From contig DASWZV010000143.1 of assembly GCA_036407095.1 (NCBI GenBank), positions 1-64,000 on the forward strand: DNA of 64,000 nucleotides. Reading direction: 5' to 3'. The DNA comes from Gp6-AA40 sp036407095. GTDB lineage: Bacteria; Acidobacteriota; Vicinamibacteria; Vicinamibacterales; UBA2999. This document shows positions 15,201 through 22,674 of this stretch, piece after piece. Numbering within the stretch: position 1 is the first letter of the stretch; each line of letters begins with the position of its first letter. The position numbers were made by a program, and so were the translations under genes. The notes beneath the pieces were generated by a model that was given only the letters and a program-made list of their open reading frames with translations, did not search any database and was not told the DNA's origin.

Positions 15201-16288
15201 GGCATGTCGTTGGGTTGGGGCTCCTCGGTCTGATCCTGATTCTTTCGAGCTGCAAGGCTGAAGCAGAGAAACCTGCGGTCGCGACACCAGCCGCGGTGCA
15301 GGTGGGCCCTGAAAACGTCGTCACGGTCGAGAAGGGCGCGATCGTCGTCGGTCCGATCGTGTCGGGTGAGCTGAAGCCGGAGCGCGAGGCCACGCTGCGC
15401 GCCGAGGTCGGCGGCTCGATGCTCAACGTCTCGGTGCTCGCAGCCCAGGCGGTGAAGCAGGGCACGATCCTGGGCCGCATCGAAACGCGTACTCTGGAAG
15501 ACGCACGTCAATCCGCCGCGTCGGCGGTGCGATCAGCGGAGAATCAACTGAGCGTTGCGAAGCGCGACGCCGAGCGCACTGAGACGCTGGCCACCGCCGG
15601 GGGTCTGGCGACCCGCGATGTCGACGCGGCGCACACCACCGTCTCGACGGCGGAAGCGCAGGTAGCGGATGCGAAGTCGCGTCTGGCCACGGCGGAACGA
15701 TCGCTGGGCGACACGGTGATCAGAGCGCCGTTTACCGGCATCGTGTCGAGGCGCGCGGTCAACGTCGGCGACGTCGTCAGCCCCGGCACGGAGTTGTTCA
15801 CCATCATCGATCCGTCATCGATGCGGCTGGAGGGCTCGGTTCCGTCTGATGATCTGCAGACGCTTCGACTCGGCGTGATCGTGGAGTTCACTGTGCGCGG
15901 CTACGACCAACCGTTTCAAGGAAAAATCGAACGGATCGCGCCGCAAGCCGATGCGACGACGAGGCAGGTCCCGATCTACGTCGCGATCCCCAACAAGGGT
16001 GGACAACTCCTGGCCGGCCTGTTTGCCGAGGGACGTGTCGTCAGCCAGTCCGCGGCGGGGCTGGTGGTTCCGATGAATGCTGTCAACACGACTGACGCGT
16101 CAGCCCCCTGGGTCCTGCGCGTCACCGACGGCAGGACCGAAAAGGTCAACGTGACGCTCGGCCTTCGTGACCCACGTTCCGAGCGCGTCCAGATAGCCTC
16201 CGGGCTCAACGACCGGGACACGCTGCTCAGAGGCGCAGCGCAGGGCATCACGCCGGGGACACGGGTTCAGGTGAATGCGACGAAGTAA
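15197..16288 (+). CDS. RND efflux periplasmic adaptor, lipoprotein
   Basis: A 363-residue membrane-fusion protein. The N-terminus ends in a lipobox (LILSSC), so it should be lipid-anchored in the periplasm. The lipoyl/hairpin region (about residues 60-190) includes GSMLNVSVLAAQAVKQGTIL, a coiled-coil of Ala/Glu-rich sequence and APFTGIVSRRAVNVGDVV, followed by beta-barrel and membrane-proximal domains (NATK end). It bridges the RND permease and the TolC-type channel. The ATG overlaps the upstream stop by four bases. Confidence 0.92.
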   Translation: MRHVVGLGLLGLILILSSCKAEAEKPAVATPAAVQVGPENVVTVEKGAIVVGPIVSGELKPEREATLRAEVGGSMLNVSVLAAQAVKQGTILGRIETRTLEDARQSAASAVRSAENQLSVAKRDAERTETLATAGGLATRDVDAAHTTVSTAEAQVADAKSRLATAERSLGDTVIRAPFTGIVSRRAVNVGDVVSPGTELFTIIDPSSMRLEGSVPSDDLQTLRLGVIVEFTVRGYDQPFQGKIERIAPQADATTRQVPIYVAIPNKGGQLLAGLFAEGRVVSQSAAGLVVPMNAVNTTDASAPWVLRVTDGRTEKVNVTLGLRDPRSERVQIASGLNDRDTLLRGAAQGITPGTRVQVNATK

Positions 16289-16293
16289 TGCAG

Positions 16294-16405
16294 AATGCGA
16301 AATGCAAGATTCAAAATGCAAAATGCAAAATGAAAAATGGAAGAGGCAAAAGGCCGAGTTGTGGCCAGATGCCTTTTTTGCATTTTGAATTTTGCATTTC
16401 GCATT
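16294..16405. repeat. AT-rich inverted repeat with 7-bp unit arms
   Basis: Arms 16294-16319 and 16380-16405 are reverse complements with one mismatch and are made of AATGCAA-like heptamers. Inside lies a terminator-like stem: GGCA (16345) and GGCC pair with GGCC and TGCC (16370), followed by six T (16374-16379). It sits between the adaptor and permease genes of the pump operon and could partly terminate transcription there. Confidence 0.65.
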
Positions 16406-16413
16406 AAGGCCTT

Positions 16414-19400
16414 ATGTTCATCTCAGATACCGCGATCAAGAAACCCACGTTGACGATCGTCGCGATGATGATCCTCGTGGTCTTCGGACTGGTGGCGCTG
16501 TTTCAGCTCGACACCGACGAATACCCCGAGATCGACGCACCGGTCGTCGTGGTGGCCATCCCGTATCCGGGCGCGTCGCCCGATGTCGTCGAGCGGGAGG
16601 TCGTCGATCCGATCGAGGAGGAGATCTCGGGCATCAGCGGCATCGACCGGATGCGCTCGAGCTCGCTCGACGGCTTCGCGCAGATCATCGTCGAGTTCGA
16701 TTTCTCGAAGGACCCGCGCGTCGCCACTCAGGAGATCCGCGACAAGATCTCGGAGAAGCGCAACGATCTGCCGCTTGAAATGAAAGAGCCGATCCTCACG
16801 CAGTTCGACCCCGCGGATCGGCCGATCATGTCGTTGACGCTGTCGTCGCCGGGGCTCACGGGTGCCGAGCTGACGCGGATCGTCGACCCGGGCATCACAC
16901 GGCGTCTGCGATCGATCCCAGGCGTCGCGACCGTGAACCTCAAAGGCTCGGTCGAGCGCGAGCTCGTCGTCGAGCTACGGCCCCGCGCGATGCAGGCGTC
17001 GGGTGTCAGCGTGGCCCAGGTCGTACAAGCGCTGCAGGTGCAGAATCTCGCGTCGCCGGTGGGCCGGCTGGAAGGCCCGCTCGAAGAACGAACGATTCGG
17101 CTCAAGGGCCGGCTCGATTCGCCGGAAGACTTCAAGCAGCTGACCGTGGTGCAGTCGCAGGGGCGGATCGTGCGCCTCGGCGATCTGGCTGACGTGCGCG
17201 ATGCGACTGAGGAAGCGCGGTCGTTCGCGCTGTACAACGAAGAAGAGGCGGTCGGCCTGGACATCCTCAAGTCGAGCGGGTTCAGCACGACCAAGGTCGC
17301 CAACGAGATTCGAGCGCGGGTCAACGAGATTCAGGCGACGCTGCCGGCGGGCGTCAGCCTGCGGGTGGTGCGTGACGCAGGAGTGCGCGTGTCGAACTCG
17401 GTCCTGAGCGTGCAGGAAGCCCTGCTCGAAGGCGCGGCGCTGACCGTCGCGGTCGTGTTCCTGTTCCTGAACTCCTGGCGATCCACGGTCATCACGGGTC
17501 TTGCGCTCCCCGTGTCGGTGCTCGCGTCGTTCGTTGCGGTGTGGGCGTTCGGGTTCACGTTGAACACGATGTCGCTCCTCGGACTCTCGCTCGCCATCGG
17601 GATCCTCATCGACGATGCGATCGTCGTGCGCGAGAACATCGTTCGGCACGTCGAGATGGGCAAGGATCACTTCAAGGCGGCGTTCGCAGGCACGGACGAA
17701 ATCGGCCTCGCGGTCACCGCGACGACGCTGTCGATCGTCGTCGTCTTCGTGCCGATCGCGTTTCTGGGAGACGTGGCCGGCCAGTGGTTCAAGCCGTTCG
17801 GCCTGACGATCGTGTCGTCGGTGCTGGTCTCGCTGTTCGTCTCGTTCTCGCTCGATCCGATGCTGTCGGCGTACTGGCCCGATCCGCACCGCCCGCTCGA
17901 GAAGCGCGTCCTGCTCTCCCGCATCCTGGGGCGATTCAATCTCTGGTTCGATCGGCGCGCCGAGGGCTACAAGAAGGTGATTGCCTGGGCGCTCGATCAT
18001 CGGTTCGCGATGGTGGGCCTGGCGCTCGCGAGTTTCGTGGCGGCCCTGGCACTGCCTGCGATCGGCGCGATCGGCGCCGGCTTCGTTCCGGAGATGGACC
18101 AGTCGGAGTTTCAGATCGACATCGAGACGCCTCCGGGATCGAATCTCGACTACACACGCATGAAGTCTCAGGAGATTACGCGTGTAGTCCGCACGCATTC
18201 GGAGGTGATGTACGTCTACAGTGCCATCGGCGGCGAGGGCGACGCCGTTGACGAAGGCGTCATCTTCGTGAAGCTGAAGCCGAAGCACGAGCGGAGCCGC
18301 AACCAGCTGGCCATCGTCAGCGACCTGCGCAACGAGATTCAGAAGCTGGTGGGCGTGACGGCATCGATCAGCACGGGTTTCAATCCCGGTGAGAAACAGA
18401 TTCAGCTCCAGCTGCACGGTACCGACGCAGGTGAGCTCACGCGGCTGGCGCAGTCAGTCGCCGGCGAGTTGAAGCAAGTTCCGGGTGCGGTCGACATCGG
18501 TCTTTCCACGAAAGGGCAGAAGCCGGAGCTCGACGTGCAGCTCGATCGCGGCCTGGCCGGATCGCTCGGAGTCACGGTTGGCCAGGTGGCGCAGGCGCTG
18601 CGCCCGGCGTTCGCAGGCATCGACGTTGGCGACTGGATCGATCCGTCGGGCGAGACGCGCGACGTGACGATTCGTCTCGCACCGGAGTCGCGGACCGTTG
18701 TGGCCGATCTCGAATCGTTGCCGCTTCCCGTCGGTGGCCCGAACAATCCCGGTGCCAGCGTGCCGCTCGGGCAGGTGGCGCGGGTCACGCCGTCGATCGG
18801 GCCGGCCCGCATCGATCACCTCGATCGCGAACGGGTCATCAACGTCGAGGCCAACACCGAGAAGCGACCGCTGTCAGAGGTGGTTGGGGATCTCGTGAAG
18901 CGCGTCGATCAGTCCGTCAAGTTCCCGCCGGGGTACGGCCTGAGCCAGGGTGGCGAAACGCGCGATCAGCAGAAGATCTTCACCCAGATGTTCGTTGCCA
19001 TCGGCGTGGCGATCATGCTGATGTACTTCGTGCTCGTCGTGCAGTTCGGTTCGTTCCTCGAGCCGCTGTCGATCATGCTGTCGCTGCCGCTCTCGCTGAT
19101 CGGGGTCATGCTCGCCCTGCTGCTGACGGGACAATCGCTCAACATCATGAGCATGATCGGCGTCATCCTGCTCGTCGGGATCGTCGCCAAGAACGCCATC
19201 CTGCTGATCGACTTCGCGAAGTGGTCGGAGGAGGCGGGGATGAATCGGCGCGACGCGCTGATTCAGGCAGGGCGCGTCCGCCTGCGGCCGATTCTGATGA
19301 CGACGTTCGCGCTGGTGGCCGGCATGGTGCCGGTGGCCCTTGGCGGCGGCGAGGGCGGAGACTTCCGTGCGCCGCTCGGTATCACCGTCATCGGAGGCGT

Positions 19401-19569
19401 GGTCACGTCGACGTTGTTGACGCTGCTCGTGATTCCGACGGTATACGAGATTCTGGCCGATACGCGCGATTGGTTGACTGTCCGGCTGTTCGGCAGGAGG
19501 CCCGCGGCAGCGACCGCGCACGGGGCGGCGCCGCATGCCCCGGCGCAGAGACCCGCGACCGAACCATAG
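16414..19569 (+). CDS. RND family efflux permease, HAE-1 type
   Basis: A 1051-residue inner membrane pump of the AcrB/MexB type. The N-terminal helix (PTLTIVAMMILVVFGLVALF) is followed by porter domains, and the central helices carry GLSLAIGILIDDAIVVREN, with the paired Asp of the proton relay in helix 4. The second half repeats the layout (GVILLVGIVAKNAILLIDFA). The length fits the family. It exports hydrophobic or amphiphilic compounds using the proton gradient, with the upstream adaptor and TolC-type channel. The last 25 residues are Ala/Pro-rich and probably cytosolic. Confidence 0.95.
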   Translation: MFISDTAIKKPTLTIVAMMILVVFGLVALFQLDTDEYPEIDAPVVVVAIPYPGASPDVVEREVVDPIEEEISGISGIDRMRSSSLDGFAQIIVEFDFSKDPRVATQEIRDKISEKRNDLPLEMKEPILTQFDPADRPIMSLTLSSPGLTGAELTRIVDPGITRRLRSIPGVATVNLKGSVERELVVELRPRAMQASGVSVAQVVQALQVQNLASPVGRLEGPLEERTIRLKGRLDSPEDFKQLTVVQSQGRIVRLGDLADVRDATEEARSFALYNEEEAVGLDILKSSGFSTTKVANEIRARVNEIQATLPAGVSLRVVRDAGVRVSNSVLSVQEALLEGAALTVAVVFLFLNSWRSTVITGLALPVSVLASFVAVWAFGFTLNTMSLLGLSLAIGILIDDAIVVRENIVRHVEMGKDHFKAAFAGTDEIGLAVTATTLSIVVVFVPIAFLGDVAGQWFKPFGLTIVSSVLVSLFVSFSLDPMLSAYWPDPHRPLEKRVLLSRILGRFNLWFDRRAEGYKKVIAWALDHRFAMVGLALASFVAALALPAIGAIGAGFVPEMDQSEFQIDIETPPGSNLDYTRMKSQEITRVVRTHSEVMYVYSAIGGEGDAVDEGVIFVKLKPKHERSRNQLAIVSDLRNEIQKLVGVTASISTGFNPGEKQIQLQLHGTDAGELTRLAQSVAGELKQVPGAVDIGLSTKGQKPELDVQLDRGLAGSLGVTVGQVAQALRPAFAGIDVGDWIDPSGETRDVTIRLAPESRTVVADLESLPLPVGGPNNPGASVPLGQVARVTPSIGPARIDHLDRERVINVEANTEKRPLSEVVGDLVKRVDQSVKFPPGYGLSQGGETRDQQKIFTQMFVAIGVAIMLMYFVLVVQFGSFLEPLSIMLSLPLSLIGVMLALLLTGQSLNIMSMIGVILLVGIVAKNAILLIDFAKWSEEAGMNRRDALIQAGRVRLRPILMTTFALVAGMVPVALGGGEGGDFRAPLGITVIGGVVTSTLLTLLVIPTVYEILADTRDWLTVRLFGRRPAAATAHGAAPHAPAQRPATEP

Positions 19570-19606
19570 GCGCGGGTCTCGCGTCCCGGCACTAGAATTG
19601 ACAGCT

Positions 19607-20425
19607 ATGCACAATCCTCTTGTCCCCGAATCGCTCGAAGGATGGAGCGTCCTTCATCTGATGTATCGCGTACGGTGGGACCGCCTGCGTCACACGCCCG
19701 CGACCGAGGTGCAGCACCTGGCCGACGAAGCGATGAAAGCGCTGGCGGTGCCCGATGCGGGGGCGACGGCGGCCGTGCAGGTGCTGGGGCACAAGGCGGA
19801 TGTGATGTTCATCTGTTTCCGGCGCAATTTCGAGCAGCTGGCGAGCGCCCAGTTGGCGCTCTCGCGAACGGCCCTGCACGATCACCTCGAGGCCACCACG
19901 TCGTACGTCTCGATCGTCGAGCTCGGCATGTACGAGATGACCGGCAAGATCCACGAGCAGCTCGGCGCGAAATTCAAACCGGGAAGCGAGGAATTCGAGC
20001 GGGCGTTCGACGCGGAAATGGAGACGCAGCGTCAACGCGTCATGAACCGTCTGTTCATCGAGATGCCCAGGTCGCGGTACGTCTGCTTCTATCCGATGAA
20101 CAAACGACGCGGCGAGACGCAGAACTGGTACTCGGAGCCGTTTGAACGACGCGCGTCGATGATGCGCGAACACGGCATGATCGGCCGTCATTACTCGGGC
20201 AAGGTCACGCAAGTCATCTCGGGTTCAATCGGGTACGACGACTGGGAGTGGGGCGTCGACCTGTTCGCGCAGGACCCTCTCGTGTTCAAGAAGCTCATTT
20301 ATGAGATGCGCTTCGATGAAGCGAGCGCAAAGTTCGCCGAGTTCGGTCCCTTCTACACCGGCTTGCAATTCGATCCAGCTCACCTTGGGGCGGTCCTTTC
20401 AGGCACCGTTCCACCTCTGGAGTAG
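19607..20425 (+). CDS. hemQ: HemQ, chlorite dismutase-like coproheme decarboxylase
   Basis: A 272-residue member of the chlorite dismutase superfamily of the HemQ type, which turns coproheme into haem b in the coproporphyrin route. Typical blocks are WSVLHLMYRVRW near the start, VMFICFRRNF, VCFYPMNKRRG with the likely redox Tyr, HGMIGRHYSGKV with the probable proximal His, and the well-conserved GYDDWEWGVDLFAQDP and MRFDEASAKFAEFGPF. It is not a perchlorate-type enzyme by these blocks. The ATG at 19607 is preferred over the in-frame ATG at 19535, which lies inside the pump gene. No other haem gene is nearby. Confidence 0.92.
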   Translation: MHNPLVPESLEGWSVLHLMYRVRWDRLRHTPATEVQHLADEAMKALAVPDAGATAAVQVLGHKADVMFICFRRNFEQLASAQLALSRTALHDHLEATTSYVSIVELGMYEMTGKIHEQLGAKFKPGSEEFERAFDAEMETQRQRVMNRLFIEMPRSRYVCFYPMNKRRGETQNWYSEPFERRASMMREHGMIGRHYSGKVTQVISGSIGYDDWEWGVDLFAQDPLVFKKLIYEMRFDEASAKFAEFGPFYTGLQFDPAHLGAVLSGTVPPLE

Positions 20426-20587
20426 TCCTTTCGTCCATCTGGAATAAACCTGTGGTCATTTAGGGTGAATTCCCGATTGGCTCATCCAGCCGGGGGAGCC
20501 GAAACTCTAGGAAATCAGTAACTTTCCTGGGTCATTCTGGGATACGCACCGGCTTACAGATCCGTTATTTCCCCTAAGTGCCGACAG
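20426..20587 (+). other. Non-coding leader with hairpins, candidate structured RNA
   Basis: The region is less GC-rich than the genes around it and holds two clear stems: GGCTC (20479) with GAGCC (20496-20500), and AGGAAA (20509-20514) with TTTCCT (20523-20528). The text between them contains short conserved-looking purine runs (CGGGGGAGCCGAAAC). It precedes the RodZ-type gene by about 200 bases. I could not match it to any riboswitch consensus I remember. Confidence 0.3.
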
Positions 20588-20668
20588 ATGAGCGAGAAAG
20601 CCGACAAACTGCCGCTGCTGAGCAGGGCCCGGGAATTGCTGTGGATCCCTGATCGGGAGATCACATGA
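20588..20668 (+). CDS. Possible 26-residue leader peptide
   Basis: ATG at 20588 opens a 26-codon frame (MSEKADKLPLLSRARELLW and seven more residues) whose TGA overlaps the ATG of the HTH gene by the ATGA arrangement. That overlap suggests translational coupling. No good ribosome-binding site precedes it, and no homologue is known to me, so it may be chance. Confidence 0.3.
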   Translation: MSEKADKLPLLSRARELLWIPDREIT

Positions 20669-21141
20669 ACCCACAAGAGATGTTCGTCACACGCCTTCGC
20701 CGTCAGCGGTTGCGGGCCCGCGTGTCGATCGAGCAGCTTGCCGAAGCGCTTCGTATCAAGCCGGAACTGATTGCGGCGTTTGAAAACAACGACCTCTCAG
20801 AATGGCCCCGCGGGCTCTATTCGCGCGCGTGGGTGCGCACCTACGCGGCAACCGTGGATCTCGACCCGGTCGAAACCGTCGCAGATTTCTGTCGTCTGTT
20901 TCCCCAGGGCGATCGCCGCTCGGGGTCGACCATCCAGGGGATGGCCACCATCGTGGCGTCGTCGTCGGAATATCGCGACGAGTTCGGGCATACGCGAGGA
21001 CGCCGCAGCACCGACCATGTGATCGAGCCGTCGCGGAAGCAGCCGTGGCATGCGTTCCTGACGCAACCCAGCCGCGCGATCTGGAGCCGACTCACTGGCG
21101 CCGCGCCGGAATTCGAAGAGCCGCGCGTCTTCGATCGCTGA
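20665..21141 (+). CDS. RodZ-type helix-turn-helix protein
   Basis: A 158-residue protein. The N-terminal 75 residues form a HTH_25 domain like that of RodZ: LRRQRLRARVSIEQLAEALR, LIAAFENNDLSEWP and GLYSRAWVRTYAATVDLDP. Unlike RodZ it has no transmembrane helix or periplasmic domain. The C-terminal half is charged and featureless (about residues 80-158). It may act as a soluble DNA- or protein-binding factor. The following perfect hairpin at 21174 is the likely 3' end of the transcript. Confidence 0.82.
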   Translation: MNPQEMFVTRLRRQRLRARVSIEQLAEALRIKPELIAAFENNDLSEWPRGLYSRAWVRTYAATVDLDPVETVADFCRLFPQGDRRSGSTIQGMATIVASSSEYRDEFGHTRGRRSTDHVIEPSRKQPWHAFLTQPSRAIWSRLTGAAPEFEEPRVFDR

Positions 21142-21173
21142 ATGTGAATCGCCGGCGCTGACAAGTGTTTTAG

Positions 21174-21195
21174 AGGCGGGTCTTCAGACCCGCCT
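21174..21195. terminator. Strong GC-rich hairpin after the HTH gene
   Basis: AGGCGGGTC, loop TTCA, GACCCGCCT forms a perfect 9-bp stem 33 bases after the stop. No T-run follows, so it may be a REP-like palindrome rather than a true intrinsic terminator. Confidence 0.45.
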
Positions 21196-21228
21196 TGGTG
21201 CAATCTCCGAACCTGATGATGGCGGCGG

Positions 21229-21261
21229 CGGCACGGATGTGCTGGAATGCACATCATGCCG
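21229..21261 (+). promoter_or_regulatory. Hairpin over the start codon region
   Basis: GATGTGC (21236-21242) pairs perfectly with GCACATC (21249-21255) around a TGGAAT loop, and CGGCA (21229) with TGCCG (21257) extends the stem. The two candidate ATG codons (21247 and 21256) lie in it, so the structure could restrict translation of the outer membrane protein. Confidence 0.4.
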
Positions 21262-22674
21262 AGATCGTTCGTTCGCCCCGCATTGGTGCTCGTAAGCTGT
21301 CTCTTGCCTGCAGCCGCTCAGGCGCAGGCGACTCCGCTGTCGGAGATCCTTCCGGTGCTGCTTGGCAACACCATCACGCTTCAACCTTCGAATCTCGCGG
21401 ATCAGCCGAACCATATCGCGCACTTCCAGCCCGGGCCGGGCCAGGTGAAGGTGCCGGAACAGGTGAACGCAGCGCTTCTCACGCTGCTGTCTACGTACCC
21501 GATTGGCGCGCCGGGCGGTGGATTCACCTACGTCTTCGACCCTGCTCTCGGCAGCCTCACACGCACGAGCGACAGTTTCGGGCCGTCGTTCGCCGAGCGC
21601 GCACTCACAACCGGACGCGGCAAAGCGAGCGTCGGGTTCGTCTATCAGCGCGCGACCTACGACACCTTCGAGGGACTCAGCTTGCGTCAGCGCGGGATCG
21701 TGTTCTACGTGCAGCACGCCGAGTGCTGCAGCCCTGGCGCGGCCAACGCGTCGACTCCGGACGGCAGCCGGCTGACGCCGCCGTTCGAAGGTGATCTGAT
21801 TCAGGCGGCGCTCGGGCTCGAGCTGGTCAGTGACACGTCGTCGTTGTTTGCGACCTACGGCGTGTCGGATCGATTCGATATCGGCCTTGCGGTGCCGTTC
21901 GTTCGCGTCAAGCTCAATGCGTCGGTGCTCGCGGACATTCAGCGTCTCTCGACGGCCGCGGAGCCGACGACTCATGAGTTTGAAGGGCCGAATCCCGACG
22001 AGCATCTCTTCAGCCTCGCTGGAACTGCAGCGGGCATCGGCGACATCGCCCTGCGCGCGAAGTATCGCGTTCCCTTCGGAAAGCTCGGGATCGCCGGGCT
22101 CGTTGAAACGAGGCTGCCCACCGGCGACGAAACCAACCTGCTCGGCACCGGCGGTGTGCAGGCAAAAGTGATGGGGATTGTCTCGTACGATCGAGGCCCG
22201 GTTTCGCCGCACGTGAACCTCGGCTACACGTTCTCGAGCAAGGGCGCGATTCCCGGTGTGACGATGCGCGACGAGGCGCTGGCGACGGCAGGTGCCGACT
22301 TCGCGATGACCTCTCGCATCACGATGTCGTTCGATGCGATCGGACGTGTCGTGCTCGATGCGGGTCGCATGCGCTTGACCGAGAAGACATACGAGTACGC
22401 GCTCTCTGGCGGCGGGGCAGGCGGTGGTGGCGGCGGTGGTGGAGGAGGCGGCGGTGGCGGCGCCCGCCCACCGACTCCTGTGGAGACGCAGACGACCACG
22501 CGAACCGAGCTGCAGTTCTATTCCGGGAATCTCGACATGTATCTCGGTGCGGCCGGTCTGCGCTTCAATCCGTGGCGGACGATGCTCGTCAGCGCGAACC
22601 TGCTGTTTCCGCTGACCAAGGCCGGATTGCGCGATCGCGTGACGCCGACGATCGGCGTGGATTACGTGTTCTAG
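21256..22674 (+). CDS. Outer membrane transporter-like protein with polyglycine tract
   Basis: A 472-residue exported protein with a signal peptide (ALVLVSCLLPAAAQAQA). Beta-strand-rich sequence continues to a C-terminal TPTIGVDYVF, the aromatic end typical of outer membrane barrels. Segments such as RFDIGLAVPFVRVKL, GIGDIALRAKYRVPFG and GLVETRLPTGDE match proteins loosely annotated as phenol-degradation meta-pathway (COG4313-like) transporters. A run of Gly (22408-22461) interrupts the barrel before RPPTPVETQ. ATG at 21256 is chosen since GGA lies nine bases upstream; ATG at 21247 is possible. The substrate is unknown. Confidence 0.78.
   Translation: MPRSFVRPALVLVSCLLPAAAQAQATPLSEILPVLLGNTITLQPSNLADQPNHIAHFQPGPGQVKVPEQVNAALLTLLSTYPIGAPGGGFTYVFDPALGSLTRTSDSFGPSFAERALTTGRGKASVGFVYQRATYDTFEGLSLRQRGIVFYVQHAECCSPGAANASTPDGSRLTPPFEGDLIQAALGLELVSDTSSLFATYGVSDRFDIGLAVPFVRVKLNASVLADIQRLSTAAEPTTHEFEGPNPDEHLFSLAGTAAGIGDIALRAKYRVPFGKLGIAGLVETRLPTGDETNLLGTGGVQAKVMGIVSYDRGPVSPHVNLGYTFSSKGAIPGVTMRDEALATAGADFAMTSRITMSFDAIGRVVLDAGRMRLTEKTYEYALSGGGAGGGGGGGGGGGGGGARPPTPVETQTTTRTELQFYSGNLDMYLGAAGLRFNPWRTMLVSANLLFPLTKAGLRDRVTPTIGVDYVF
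22408..22461 (+). repeat. Polyglycine codon run
   Basis: Eighteen consecutive codons of which all but one (Ala) are Gly, made of GGC/GGT/GGA/GGG in irregular order. Such a tract can vary in length by slippage; whole-codon changes would keep the frame. Confidence 0.8.

Noticed and set aside
20479..20528. Known riboswitch (cyclic di-AMP or cyclic di-GMP type) before the HTH gene
   Set aside because: Purine runs look similar to ydaO-type RNAs but the order of conserved blocks does not fit.
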